Part shown: one piece after another, positions 26,217 through 35,471 of the stretch
Layout: each line of letters starts with the position of its first letter
Position numbering within the stretch: the stretch's first letter is position 1
NCBI GenBank assembly: GCA_910589165.1
Contig: CAJUSP010000007.1
Location: 64,860 to 119,179 of the forward strand
DNA: 54,320 bases
From: an uncultured Adlercreutzia sp.
Lineage (GTDB): Bacteria > Actinomycetota > Coriobacteriia > Coriobacteriales > Eggerthellaceae
Reading direction: 5' to 3'
Notes under the pieces: generated by a model
What the model was told of the DNA's origin: nothing
What the model saw: the letters and a program-made list of their open reading frames with translations, nothing else
Databases searched by the model: none
Program-made: the position numbers and the translations under genes

Positions 26217-29200
26217 TTATATATGCTTGAGCAGCTCCATGACGAAATCGCTGTTGAGGGAAATCTGATCGGCGTCGACGTTTTCCACCACGTCGTCCTC
26301 TTGGGCGAAGAACGCCGGCTTGCGGCCGTTCATGCCCGCCAGGTGCATCGACTGCTGGCCATGCTTGAGCGCGTAGGCCGAAGCGCTGTCGCGCCATTCC
26401 ATGGTGCCGTCGGCCACCTTCAGCCCCACGGCCTGACCGGCCTTGCGCGCGAGGCGCTTCATGCGGCTCGATGCCTTTTTGGCCAGGTAGGTGCCCTCTT
26501 TCTCGATAAGGGTAAGCTCGCCGTCGCCGAGGCCCTCGAGCTCGATGAAGATAGAGCCCTTCAGCTCTACCTCGTGGGCCTCCATGAAGGCGCGCATACC
26601 GCCGTTGCCGGCCAGCTCGGAACCCAGGGCGACGAACCACACCTCCATATCGATGCGGTCGCTGCGGAACTGCTCGATCTTCTCCACATCGGGCGCGGAC
26701 TCGAACACGAAGTCGGCGGGCAGGCCCTCGGCGAACACGCTGGTGGTCTCGCGGGGCTGCAACTCGTCCTCTTCCAGCTCGGGCATAGCCTCCTCGGCCA
26801 TATCGCGGGAGAACATGCCTCCCTCGAAGTGGCGGCCGCGGCGCGGCATGCTGCGCGGGGCGGGGAAGTCGTCGTCGAACCCGTCGCTGTAGGTAGGGTC
26901 GAAGGCCGTCGTGGCGTCATCGACGTAATCCTGGCCGTAAGAGGCATCGTCCTCGCGGAAGCTCTCCCAGCCGCCGCGCGCGGCGCCCACTTCGCGGGCG
27001 TCGAACTCATCTTCAACATCGAGCCATTCCTGAGGGGTCGATTCCTCGTCGTGGGCCTTGCGGCGACGCTTGCCGAACAGGCGGCCGAAGCGGCTCTTGG
27101 GCATTTCCACGTAGCCGGGGCCGGCCATGGCGCCGGTTTCCGTGGTCTGCTCGGCGTACACCGAGTCGTCGGCGTCTTCGATATACAGATCGGCTTCCTC
27201 GGACGCACCGATAAGCTCGTCGCCCAGCGGGGCGGCGGCACCAGTGGCACCCATCGAGGTGAACGCGCCAGCCAGGTTGATGCTGCCGGACAGGCCGGGC
27301 TCGGCCGGAGCCGTACCGGAAAGCGACGGCAGCGCGCCCAGCAGGGCCGACTCGCTCGACGAGGCAGCCGGAGCGGCTACCGAGGGAATAACCGCGCTCA
27401 GGTCGCGCACGCGGCCATCATGAGCGGGTCGCTCTTCCGAAAGGGGCGCCGATTGCTGGCGCTCGTCCATGGAAATACGGGGAAGCTCCTGGGAAATGCC
27501 GATATTGGGCAGCGTAATGGCACGACGGCGACGCGCGGGAGCCTGGGTGGAAGCCTCGGCCGGGGCCGCTGTCGGAGTCGGAACCTCGCCAACCGACGGG
27601 ATGACCAGGCGACGGTCGGCCGCCGGCTCAGCCGGGGCAGCCGGTGTGGGCACGCTGTCGAGCGGAGAAGGAATGCTCACCGCCGGGGCGGCACCCGTGG
27701 CGCCGGTAAGCGGGCGCTGGCCCTCGCGCAGCACCACATCGGGGTCGTCGGTGGGCACCACTTCGGGAACCGCGGGAACGGCAACTGCAGGCTCGGCAGC
27801 AGCAGAAGCGGCCGGAACCACCGGAACCGGCACTACCGGGGCGGCAATCGTCGCATCCGGATCGGCGGCAACGGGAGCCTCGGGCACCACAACCGCAGCG
27901 GGGGCCTCAACAGCCGCCGCATCCGCAACAGCCACTTCCGCCACCGGGACGGGCGCTTCAGATACCTCGGCCTGCTCGGCCGCAGCGGCAGCATCAGCAG
28001 CTATAGCGTTTTCCAGTCCGGCAATAACGCCCGTGGGCGTAGCGCCAGCGGCAGCCGAAGCAGCCTGAACCGAGGCGCGCATGCCGCGCATGCGCTCGCT
28101 GAGCTCGTCGGCCGCGTTGCGCGTGCTCTCCTCGCGGGCGTTAATTTCCTCTTCGGCGCGCTCAAGGGCCACAGCGTAGCGAGAGCGCTGTACCGGGCGC
28201 TCCTTCTTGGGTTTCTTCGCCTGGGCCTGGCCCTGCTTGAACCAATCGGGAATCTCCGGCTCCTTCGGTGCAACCGAAGCAGCCACTACCACCGGCGCAG
28301 CCTCGACGGCCACAGCAGGAGCCTCGGGCGCAGCCGACTCTTCCGCAGCGGACTCCTCGACCGTTTCCACAGCCTCCGCTTCCGGCTGCTCGACCGCAGC
28401 GGCCACGGGCTTGCCCGTCAGTGCGGCTACCGCGGCCTTCGCGGCGGCCAGGCGCTCGGCGGCCGATTCCATGGAACCACCCAGGTCGGCGTCGGTGTTG
28501 CCTATCTCATAGGACAGCTCGGCACCCTCGGGCACCAGGCCAGCGGACACCGCCGCAGCCTCGCCGTGGATAACAGGGGCCTCTTCATCGGGAATGTTGC
28601 GCGCCGCCGACACGCGGGCGGCCACGTCCATGAGCACCGCCACACCGGCGGCGTTGCAGTTCGCACCCTCGTTGTAGGAGGCCAACTTCTCAAGGATAAG
28701 CGAAACCGCTGGCAGCACGGCGATGACCATCAGCACGCCAAGCAGCGCATTCATAGCCACCAAACCCGTGCCTTCCGGGGAAAGCACCAGGCGGATAATC
28801 AAGCAGACGGGCATCAGCACCAGCGCGGCCAGCTCCGCCCAGTAGATAATCGGCAGAGCAGCGATAATGGGATCGCTCAGGCCCTGACGAACCTTGCCGC
28901 TGTCGTAGTTCGCCACAATGATGACCTTGCGGCGGCGGCTCGCGCGCGTGGTCGACTTCACCGGCAGGTACTTCGCCACCACGTTTTGGCTCACGCCGCG
29001 GTTGAGCATGCGCGAGAGCACCGGCTTGTCGAACACCTCAGCGGCGAACAGCAGAGCGCACAGGGCGCCGATGACGATAGCCGGCACCGCCAGCACCGAG
29101 AAGATTGTCGCCAACAGCGTTACCACGGCGGCCACGCCCGCGCACAAGCCGCGGGGCAGCGAGCTGTCGGGGTTGCATTGGAAGTCTTCCATGGTGCAGT

Positions 29201-29327
29201 TCAAGCCCGGCTCGGCGGACAGCTGCTCGCTGATATAGAGGGCCGCGCGCTGCTCTTCCTCGGTACCCGCCGGACGCGGGCCGATCTCCTGAGACAGGTA
29301 TGCGACGTGTTCGTTCAGGTCGGCCAT
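26217..29327 (-). CDS. Degenerate M28-peptidase-like membrane protein with a long disordered insert
   Basis: 1,036 aa from ATG 29327 (AGGAAAGG 8 nt upstream). The N-terminus reads like an M28 aminopeptidase (EIGPRPAGTEEEQRAA). Two transmembrane helices lie at about 61-97 and two more at about 155-212. The first metal motif is ANYDSG (139-144; M28 usually HxD), the second GANCNAAG (221-228; usually GAxDNxSG). About 600 Ala/Glu/Pro/Val-rich residues follow, predicted disordered. The last ~165 residues resume an M28-like fold (VWFVALGSELAGNGG, FIELEGLGDG), but the Glu pair is SE and the final His position is AQED. All five usual ligands are altered, so it is probably not an active peptidase. It follows the 417-aa coiled-coil gene by 57 nt. 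Confidence 0.75.
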   Translation of the reverse strand: MADLNEHVAYLSQEIGPRPAGTEEEQRAALYISEQLSAEPGLNCTMEDFQCNPDSSLPRGLCAGVAAVVTLLATIFSVLAVPAIVIGALCALLFAAEVFDKPVLSRMLNRGVSQNVVAKYLPVKSTTRASRRRKVIIVANYDSGKVRQGLSDPIIAALPIIYWAELAALVLMPVCLIIRLVLSPEGTGLVAMNALLGVLMVIAVLPAVSLILEKLASYNEGANCNAAGVAVLMDVAARVSAARNIPDEEAPVIHGEAAAVSAGLVPEGAELSYEIGNTDADLGGSMESAAERLAAAKAAVAALTGKPVAAAVEQPEAEAVETVEESAAEESAAPEAPAVAVEAAPVVVAASVAPKEPEIPDWFKQGQAQAKKPKKERPVQRSRYAVALERAEEEINAREESTRNAADELSERMRGMRASVQAASAAAGATPTGVIAGLENAIAADAAAAAEQAEVSEAPVPVAEVAVADAAAVEAPAAVVVPEAPVAADPDATIAAPVVPVPVVPAASAAAEPAVAVPAVPEVVPTDDPDVVLREGQRPLTGATGAAPAVSIPSPLDSVPTPAAPAEPAADRRLVIPSVGEVPTPTAAPAEASTQAPARRRRAITLPNIGISQELPRISMDERQQSAPLSEERPAHDGRVRDLSAVIPSVAAPAASSSESALLGALPSLSGTAPAEPGLSGSINLAGAFTSMGATGAAAPLGDELIGASEEADLYIEDADDSVYAEQTTETGAMAGPGYVEMPKSRFGRLFGKRRRKAHDEESTPQEWLDVEDEFDAREVGAARGGWESFREDDASYGQDYVDDATTAFDPTYSDGFDDDFPAPRSMPRRGRHFEGGMFSRDMAEEAMPELEEDELQPRETTSVFAEGLPADFVFESAPDVEKIEQFRSDRIDMEVWFVALGSELAGNGGMRAFMEAHEVELKGSIFIELEGLGDGELTLIEKEGTYLAKKASSRMKRLARKAGQAVGLKVADGTMEWRDSASAYALKHGQQSMHLAGMNGRKPAFFAQEDDVVENVDADQISLNSDFVMELLKHI

Positions 29328-29384
29328 GTACGTTGCCTTTCCTCGTAACAGAGGTTCTTTTGACACAATTATTGCTAGTATAGG

Positions 29385-30638
29385 CTATTCAGCGGAATTC
29401 CCCAAATAATCACGAAGAAACGCATCGGCATTTCCCGCTTTCAGGCGCTCGGCGTCATAGGTTTTCACGTCGTCGGCAATGGCGGCGTAGAATCGGTCGG
29501 CCACAAGCTGCTCCGGGTCGCCCTCCAGTGCCTGGGCGAGGGCGGCGGCTTCTTCCTCCAGGGCGTTGTAGCGGTCGTTCTGGGCCGCCAGTTCTTCCTT
29601 GTTGCGGGCGAGGTAGGCCTCGTCGGCGGCCTCGGCGGCTTGCTGGGCCTCGATGCGCTTGGCCACATAGGCGCTGAACGGCTCAAGGTCGAGGCCGGGG
29701 TAATCGCTTGTCGCGCTGGCAAGGCTCTCGCGCGCCTCCACCAGCTTCTCCAGCGCTGCCTGGGTTTTCTCAAGCGAAGCCGTCACGTTCTCCTCAGTCA
29801 TGTCGCGCATGAGGGCTGTGGCCTCGCGGGCCAGGGCGTCGGCATCGATGATGGCGTTCCACCCAGCACGGGCGTCGAGGAACGACTCAGTGCCCTTGAG
29901 CGATTCCTCGATAACCCCGATACCGGCATCGAGCACGTTCAGCCGGGAACGGGCGGCGGTGACAGCCTGGGCGGCGGCTTCCTTGTCGTCGTTGCTGGAA
30001 AGGGAAGGCTGAAGCGCCTCTACCTCGGCAATGGCATCTTGCAGCTCGGTGCGCACGGGAGCAATGTCGGCCACCACGGCGCGGTAGCCCTCAACCAGCT
30101 CCTCGGCCGAAGGGGCCGCCGCGCCCGTAGCCGTGGGGGAAAGGCGATCTTCGTCGGCCTGAGCAATGACGAGGGAGTCGAAAGGCAGCAGGGTGGTGTC
30201 GCATTCCTTGATGACGTCAACCTGCGCATCTAAGATAGAGCGCAAGTCGTTCTGCCGCTGAGTCACCGTAAGCAGCGACTGCCCGACCACCAAGGCCAGG
30301 GCCAGCAGCACGCAAATAACCACTACGACGGGCACAATGCCGCGCCAAGCTCCCTCTGCACGAGCGGCCTTTGCCGTGGAACCGGGCGGAAGCACCCGAG
30401 CGGGCACCGCGCCGTCGGGCAGAACGATAGACTGGCCCTTCGTCGGCGTCGACCGGGGCTTCTTACCTTTTCCCAACGTGAACAGCGATACCTTGCCTGT
30501 GGCCCCTTCGACGCGGTCGCGCTCGGCGGCATCCCGCGCCTCGCGGGCGGCGTCCAGCACGCTGAGGGATATTTCATTGGACGAGCCCTGAGTGCGGCTC
30601 TTGATATGCATCGCGTGATGCGGCTTCTTCTTCGCCAT
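29385..30638 (-). CDS. Single-pass membrane protein with a long coiled coil, unknown function
   Basis: 417 aa. The first ~100 residues are basic and probably cytoplasmic. One transmembrane helix (GIVPVVVVICVLLALALVVG, about 98-118) follows, then about 300 residues rich in Ala/Glu/Leu/Arg predicted as helical and coiled coil outside the membrane. It has no signal peptide, so orientation is N-in. I do not recognise a named family. It lies 10 nt after the DinG-like gene and 57 nt before the M28-like gene on the same strand, so the three probably share a transcript. Confidence 0.75.
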   Translation of the reverse strand: MAKKKPHHAMHIKSRTQGSSNEISLSVLDAAREARDAAERDRVEGATGKVSLFTLGKGKKPRSTPTKGQSIVLPDGAVPARVLPPGSTAKAARAEGAWRGIVPVVVVICVLLALALVVGQSLLTVTQRQNDLRSILDAQVDVIKECDTTLLPFDSLVIAQADEDRLSPTATGAAAPSAEELVEGYRAVVADIAPVRTELQDAIAEVEALQPSLSSNDDKEAAAQAVTAARSRLNVLDAGIGVIEESLKGTESFLDARAGWNAIIDADALAREATALMRDMTEENVTASLEKTQAALEKLVEARESLASATSDYPGLDLEPFSAYVAKRIEAQQAAEAADEAYLARNKEELAAQNDRYNALEEEAAALAQALEGDPEQLVADRFYAAIADDVKTYDAERLKAGNADAFLRDYLGNSAE

Positions 30639-30648
30639 AGGGCTTCCG

Positions 30649-33612
30649 TTACGAGACGGCGGTCAACTCGCCCACAATCTCGTCGATGGTGGCGAATCGG
30701 ATATTCTGACTGGGCAGCGATCGCAGGAATGTTTTCCCGTACCCTTTCGTGACCAGGCGTTTGTCCGCAAGAATAAGCACCCCGCGGTCATCTGCCTTGC
30801 GAATGAGGCGCCCTGCGGCCTGCTTCGTCTCAATGACAGCAGCGGGCAGCACGTAACGGCGCCAAGCCGCGTCGTCTCGGGCGGCGCGCTCGCATGACAG
30901 CGGGTCGCTCGGCTTCGCGAAGGGCAGCTTCGGGATGATAACGCCCTTGAGCGTGGCCCCAGGGGCATCGAAGCCCTCCCAGAAGCTTTTCAGGGCGAAC
31001 AGAGACAAATGCTCGTCGGCCAGGAAATCATCGCGCAGGCCCTTCACCGAGACGCCCCATTTCTGGCAGACCAGGCGCAGCTGGTCGGCCTTTAGAGCCG
31101 GCTGCACCTCTTCGAAGCATTTCTCCATCTCGCGGCGGTTGGTGAACAGGGTGAGCATCGAGCCCTTCTGCGCACGATGGGTGGCCACCAGCAGACGCTG
31201 GAGCACGGTCAGGTAGGAAGGCTCGTTGGGCTCAGGCATATCGCTAACCACGTAGACGGTCATCTGGCGGTCGAAGTCGTAGCTGGAGTCGAGCTGCAGC
31301 TCGTCGCAGGGAGAGAACTCGCTCTCGCCCAAGCCCATGGCCGCGGCGAAGCTCTTGAAGCCGCCGTCCACCGCCAGGGTCGCCGAGGCGTACACCACGG
31401 AATGGGTGTTCGCGTATAGCGTCTCGTTCAGCGTCTGGCCCACGTTGAACAGCAGGGCCTCAAGCTTGTTCTGGTTGCGATCATTCTTGCGGTTGAGGGT
31501 GGCGGCATACACGTAGCGGTCGGGGCACTGCACGCAGATGACCTCGACATTCTGTATGATTTCCTTCAGCTCCATGGCAATGGAGGCAATCTCGCGCTGG
31601 ATAACCGCGGCGCCCTCGATATCTTCCAGGTAACCCACGAGCTCCTGGCACGTCGTGACCATCTTCTCGGCCTCAGCGGCCATGGCACGGGCAAGACGGG
31701 CGACGTTCTGGAATGTGCTGCCGGCGCGTATCTCGGCGTTCAGCCACAGGTCAACGGTCTCGTAGCCCTTCGAGCGGCGGTTGGTGTCGTAAAACAGCAG
31801 GTCGGAAAGCGAAGCGCAGAACGCCTCGGCAGCGGTGCCGAAAGCCTTGCCTGCCGAGCGGGCCTTCGCCGTCAGGCCGTAGAAGAGCGTCGTGCTCGAT
31901 TCGTTGCCCGGCACCACCACGGTGCGCTCGGCGCGCACGAACACGTTGCGGCGCGACTCGTCGGAGGCCACGCGGCGAACAAGCGACAGAATATCTTCCT
32001 CGGACAACTCGCGGGAGAACGCTCGGCGCGCCTCGTTCTCGGCGCTGTGGGCCTCGTCCACCACCCAATAGCGAACCGGGGGGAGCAGGCCGCCATCGGC
32101 GGCGAGGTCGCAGAAGAGCAGGCTATGGTTCGTGACCACAATATTGGCGGCCTCGGCCTTGCGGCGCGAGCCGTGTACGAAGCAGGATGTGCCGAAAAAC
32201 GGGCACTTGCGGCGCAGGCAGTCATGGCTGGTGGTGGTAATGGCGCGGCGCGGCAGCACGCGGTAGTCGATTTTCAGGTTGTCCATGTCGTCGTAGGCCG
32301 TCTGCTCGATAAACGAGAGCAGGGCCGCCAGCGCCGGGGCCTGGTGATTCTGGTCGCGACCAACGGTGAGCATGGTGGGACCGTCCACCACGATGCGCTC
32401 AATGCGCCGCAGACAGGGATAATGAGAGAAACCCTTCAGAGAAGCGAAGGTGAGGTTCGCGCCCAAGGCCTGGTTCAAAGCCGGAAGCTCGTGGTAGACC
32501 AGCTGGTCGAGCAGGGCGTTGGTTTTCGTGGCCACGCCCACGTTTATCTTGTTGTCACGAGCTGTGATAGCCGCCGGTACAAGGTAGGCCATCGATTTCC
32601 CCACGCCCGTGCCAGCCTCAACCATCAGGTTGCGCGAGCGGGCGAAGGCGTTGCGCACCGCCTCGGCCATGGCTACCTGCTCGTCGCGCTGCTCATAGTC
32701 GGCATACAGACTGCCCACCATTCCCTGGGCTGTGAAGGCCTCGGCGATAGCCTCGGCCGTGGGGAATACCAGGGAACGAGCAGGGTCAGCCGCAATATCA
32801 TCGGCATCGACAAGAGGGCGGAAGTCCATCTTACCCACGCGCTCGCGCCGCAGGGCGCGCAGCGAGAAAGGCAGGGGCTTCTCCTCGGATGCGGCCCGTT
32901 CGGCGAAATATTTGAACACCTCAACCGTCGGCCATTCTTCCGCAGTAGCCATTTGGGAAATCTCTCGGAGGAGCATCGCCGGCATCGCTTCAACGCCGGC
33001 CAGCAGAATACGCAGCAGCGCGCAGGTGGCCGCCACATCCTCATCGGCGCGGTGGGTGGAGCGAGGGGCGCCGAATGCCTTCACCAAATCGATGAGTCGA
33101 TGCGACTTCATGCGCGGCAGGGCAATGCGCGACAAATCGAGGGAATCGACCCACAGGTTCTCGAGCAGCGGATAGCCGGTGGGGTGCTTGGTGGTGAAAT
33201 TACGGTCGAACTCGGCATTGTGGGCCACCACGATAGCATCGCCTACGAAAGAGGCCAGCTCGGCAAGGGCCTCTGAAGCCGACGGGGCGTCGGCGACATC
33301 CTCATCGTGAATGTCCGTCAGGTGCGCCACATCGTCGGGGATGGGCTTGCCGGGGTTCACGAAGGTGACGAACCAATCGACGATCTGGCCCTTCTCAACA
33401 CGAGCGGCGGCAATTTGCGTGAGCTCGTCGTGGGCCAGGGAAAAGCCCGTTGTTTCGGTGTCCAGCACCACAACGTTGCTGTCGAAAGGCCCGAAGTCCT
33501 GCGCGGCAGCGCGAGCCGGCAGGCTTTCATAGCGCTCGACGATTTCCTCGGGCGTTCCATCGGTAATGAAGCTGCGCAGGAGGCCGGCAAGGGGGGTGGT
33601 TTCACGTGACAT
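30649..33612 (-). CDS. DinG-family helicase with N-terminal DnaQ-like exonuclease
   Basis: 987 aa. Residues 45-200 are a 3'-5' exonuclease domain with DTETTG (51-56), HNAEFD (131-136) and HRADED (187-192), so all catalytic acids are present. The rest is an XPD/DinG superfamily 2 helicase: EAGTGVGKSMAYL (Walker A), the four-cysteine CLRRKCPFFGTSC region for an iron-sulfur cluster, VVDEAH, and a C-terminal helicase half ending in QAAGRLIRKADDRG. Fusion of exonuclease and DinG is common in Firmicutes and some actinobacteria. It likely unwinds damaged or structured DNA. Upstream of the start only a weak ribosome site is seen. Confidence 0.9.
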   Translation of the reverse strand: MSRETTPLAGLLRSFITDGTPEEIVERYESLPARAAAQDFGPFDSNVVVLDTETTGFSLAHDELTQIAAARVEKGQIVDWFVTFVNPGKPIPDDVAHLTDIHDEDVADAPSASEALAELASFVGDAIVVAHNAEFDRNFTTKHPTGYPLLENLWVDSLDLSRIALPRMKSHRLIDLVKAFGAPRSTHRADEDVAATCALLRILLAGVEAMPAMLLREISQMATAEEWPTVEVFKYFAERAASEEKPLPFSLRALRRERVGKMDFRPLVDADDIAADPARSLVFPTAEAIAEAFTAQGMVGSLYADYEQRDEQVAMAEAVRNAFARSRNLMVEAGTGVGKSMAYLVPAAITARDNKINVGVATKTNALLDQLVYHELPALNQALGANLTFASLKGFSHYPCLRRIERIVVDGPTMLTVGRDQNHQAPALAALLSFIEQTAYDDMDNLKIDYRVLPRRAITTTSHDCLRRKCPFFGTSCFVHGSRRKAEAANIVVTNHSLLFCDLAADGGLLPPVRYWVVDEAHSAENEARRAFSRELSEEDILSLVRRVASDESRRNVFVRAERTVVVPGNESSTTLFYGLTAKARSAGKAFGTAAEAFCASLSDLLFYDTNRRSKGYETVDLWLNAEIRAGSTFQNVARLARAMAAEAEKMVTTCQELVGYLEDIEGAAVIQREIASIAMELKEIIQNVEVICVQCPDRYVYAATLNRKNDRNQNKLEALLFNVGQTLNETLYANTHSVVYASATLAVDGGFKSFAAAMGLGESEFSPCDELQLDSSYDFDRQMTVYVVSDMPEPNEPSYLTVLQRLLVATHRAQKGSMLTLFTNRREMEKCFEEVQPALKADQLRLVCQKWGVSVKGLRDDFLADEHLSLFALKSFWEGFDAPGATLKGVIIPKLPFAKPSDPLSCERAARDDAAWRRYVLPAAVIETKQAAGRLIRKADDRGVLILADKRLVTKGYGKTFLRSLPSQNIRFATIDEIVGELTAVS

Positions 33613-33753
33613 GACTTCAGCCTATCTGTCCGACGACCCTTGATGGTGAAAAAAGGGAACCTCGGCCTAGCGAAAGTTCCCTGTTCCGTGGGGCTCGGTT
33701 ATGGTGTACTCAACAATGGACGCTATTGTATCAGCCAAGCAGGGAGTTGCGCC

Positions 33754-34392
33754 ATGGAACGGTATTTCGGTACATATCAAACATTTCGAACGGCCTCTAA
33801 GAAGGATGCCGCGCTGCTGATGGGGTCCGACTGCCTGGTGGGCGATACCTATCAGGTGCAGGTGGAACTCGAAGGCGGTCAGCACCGGGCGTGGCTCGTA
33901 AACCGCTTCGGTGCCCGGGTGGGGTTCTTCGACGAGGCGTTCTCGCGGCGGGTGAGCCTTATGCTGGCCGATGGAATGACGGTTGTCGCCATTCTCTCCT
34001 TCGTGGCCTTCTCTGAACAGCCCGAACCGGGCGAGTACTGGGGGCAGGCCGCCGTTATCGCCTACAGCCCCCGTTACGCCGATGAATTCATGAAATTCAT
34101 CGGCGGGGTTGCGGGCCTTATCGCCAAGGGTATTCGCCCGCAGCTCAACTTCGAGGGCGCTGCCGTCGATAAGGTTATCGAAAGCGGCGGAGAATGGGTG
34201 CCTTCCGATCGCGAGCCCCTACCGCAAAAAGAGCGCGGCATGGCGCTGCTGAAAACGCGCCGAAGCTTCACCGATTCGCTTGTCGAGACGGGGCGCAGCG
34301 GAAACAAGGGTTGCTACTTCCTCAGCTGGGCGTTCCTGCTCGCCTTAGTGGCTGCCGTCGTTGTAGGGTTGAAATCTTGCGGTGTTTTCTAG
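33754..34392 (+). CDS. Orphan tail-anchored protein, unknown function
   Basis: 212 aa from ATG 33754 (AGGGAG 8 nt upstream); an earlier in-frame start at 33640 reads unrelated sequence. One of few plus-strand genes left of the origin. Residues 1-170 look soluble with a beta-rich part (DTYQVQVELEGGQHRAWLVN, VGFFDEAFSRRVS). The C-terminus has one hydrophobic helix (FLSWAFLLALVAAVVVGL) and ends CGVF, a tail-anchor layout. The YQVQVELEGG/NRFGARVGFFD pattern recalls small HIRAN-like beta domains, but this is a guess. Family not recognised. A shared terminator follows at 34416. Confidence 0.7.
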   Translation: MERYFGTYQTFRTASKKDAALLMGSDCLVGDTYQVQVELEGGQHRAWLVNRFGARVGFFDEAFSRRVSLMLADGMTVVAILSFVAFSEQPEPGEYWGQAAVIAYSPRYADEFMKFIGGVAGLIAKGIRPQLNFEGAAVDKVIESGGEWVPSDREPLPQKERGMALLKTRRSFTDSLVETGRSGNKGCYFLSWAFLLALVAAVVVGLKSCGVF

Positions 34393-34415
34393 CAGTATAA
34401 GAACATAAGTACGAA

Positions 34416-34439
34416 AAAGGGCTGCCTGAGCAGCCCTTT
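34416..34439. terminator. Bidirectional terminator between the orphan gene and ddl
   Basis: AAAGGGCTGC-CTGA-GCAGCCCTTT. Downstream on plus is CTTTATTTTT; on minus TTTTTCG. It serves both convergent genes. Confidence 0.85.
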
Positions 34440-34441
34440 CT

Positions 34442-35398
34442 TTATTTTTGAGAAGCATCCTCGAAGGCGTAGGCAATGAGCTTCGTGCATAACTCGGGAA
34501 AGCTCATACCAGCCGCGCGGGCCGCATCGGGAAGAAGCGAGGTAGCGGTCATTCCCGGAATGGTATTCGTCTCCAGAATCCAGGGAGTGCCCTGCTCATC
34601 GAGAATGAAGTCCGACCGAGAGACGCCGCTGCACGCCAGGGCCTGGTGCGCTGCCACCGCCGCATCCTGCACCCGCTTCGTTGTTTCGTCATCCAAACGA
34701 GCCGGACAAATATGCTGCGATCCACCCGGCGCGTACTTAGAATCGAAGTCGTAGAACTCGCCGCGCGGAACGATCTCTATCACCGGCAAAGCAAAGGCAT
34801 CGTCGTTGCCGAGCACGGCAACGGTCAATTCGGTGCCCGACAGGAACTTCTCGACAATAACCTTGTCGTCGATGGCAAAGACCGCCTCAATCGCATCAGC
34901 GATAGCACCCTCGCCCTCAACAATATAGATACCCAGAGCACTTCCCTCAGTGGCCGGCTTCACCACGCAGGTACCATCCATAAGACGGGCAATCTCCGCA
35001 GCCGAATAGGCCGAGCCCTTCTGCAGGTACTGGAAAGGAGCGGTATTAATGCCCGCTTCGCGGTAGAAGAGCTTTGATTGGGCCTTGTTCATCGCCGTAG
35101 CGCTCGACCAAACGCCTGGGCCGGTGTAGGGAAGCCCGATGGTTTCCAAAAACCCTTGAAGGACGCCGTCTTCACCGCCCTTGCCATGGAGGCAAAGGAA
35201 CGCCACATCGAACGAGCCGTCGATAAGGGCCTTCAAATCGTCGCGGTTCGCAGGATCGAACTCCGTCACCGAGAATCCCGCTTCTCGCAAAGCTTCGCCA
35301 GCCCCTTTGCCCGAAGCGAGGGAAATCTCCCGCTCGCCGCTGGTTCCTCCCGCCAGAAGAGCAACGCGACACTGTGAGGGATCGAGAGCAGCAGTCAT
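34442..35398 (-). CDS. ddl: D-alanine--D-alanine ligase
   Basis: 318 aa, normal length. It joins two D-Ala using ATP for peptidoglycan precursors. ATP-grasp motifs are clear: LLAGGTSGEREISL, FLCLHGKGGEDG, VVKPATEGSALGI, FYDFDSKYAPGG and WILETNTIPGMT. The Tyr in DSKY matches the residue that marks D-Ala-D-Ala specificity rather than D-Ala-D-Lac, so vancomycin-type precursors are not indicated. It is divergent from rlmN, with a 73-bp shared upstream region. Confidence 0.95.
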   Translation of the reverse strand: MTAALDPSQCRVALLAGGTSGEREISLASGKGAGEALREAGFSVTEFDPANRDDLKALIDGSFDVAFLCLHGKGGEDGVLQGFLETIGLPYTGPGVWSSATAMNKAQSKLFYREAGINTAPFQYLQKGSAYSAAEIARLMDGTCVVKPATEGSALGIYIVEGEGAIADAIEAVFAIDDKVIVEKFLSGTELTVAVLGNDDAFALPVIEIVPRGEFYDFDSKYAPGGSQHICPARLDDETTKRVQDAAVAAHQALACSGVSRSDFILDEQGTPWILETNTIPGMTATSLLPDAARAAGMSFPELCTKLIAYAFEDASQK

Positions 35399-35459
35399 AG
35401 GGCGAACCTTTCCGAACGAAGAATATCTGAGGGCAGTATATCAGAGCCTAGGTGAAGTC

Positions 35460-35465
35460 TATAAT
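35460..35465 (+). promoter_or_regulatory. -10 element close to the rlmN start
   Basis: TATAAT ends 6 nt before the rlmN ATG at 35472, so transcription would begin at or near the ATG. No good -35 is seen (TATATC 17 nt upstream). A leaderless rlmN mRNA is inferred. Confidence 0.45.
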
Positions 35466-35471
35466 GAACCT

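Noticed and set aside
26175..29348. Plus-strand open frame of about 1,050 codons opposite the M28-like gene
   Set aside because: Antisense shadow from high GC; composition is Arg/Gly/His-rich with no domain. The minus frame has ribosome site and M28-like motifs.
33601..33612. CACGTGA near the dinG start as a fifth parS
   Set aside because: Only the core matches; the flanking TGTTT/AAACA arms are missing.
34442..35398. Van-type D-Ala-D-Lac ligase
   Set aside because: The specificity position carries Tyr (DSKY) as in D-Ala-D-Ala ligases, and no vanH or vanX homologue is nearby.
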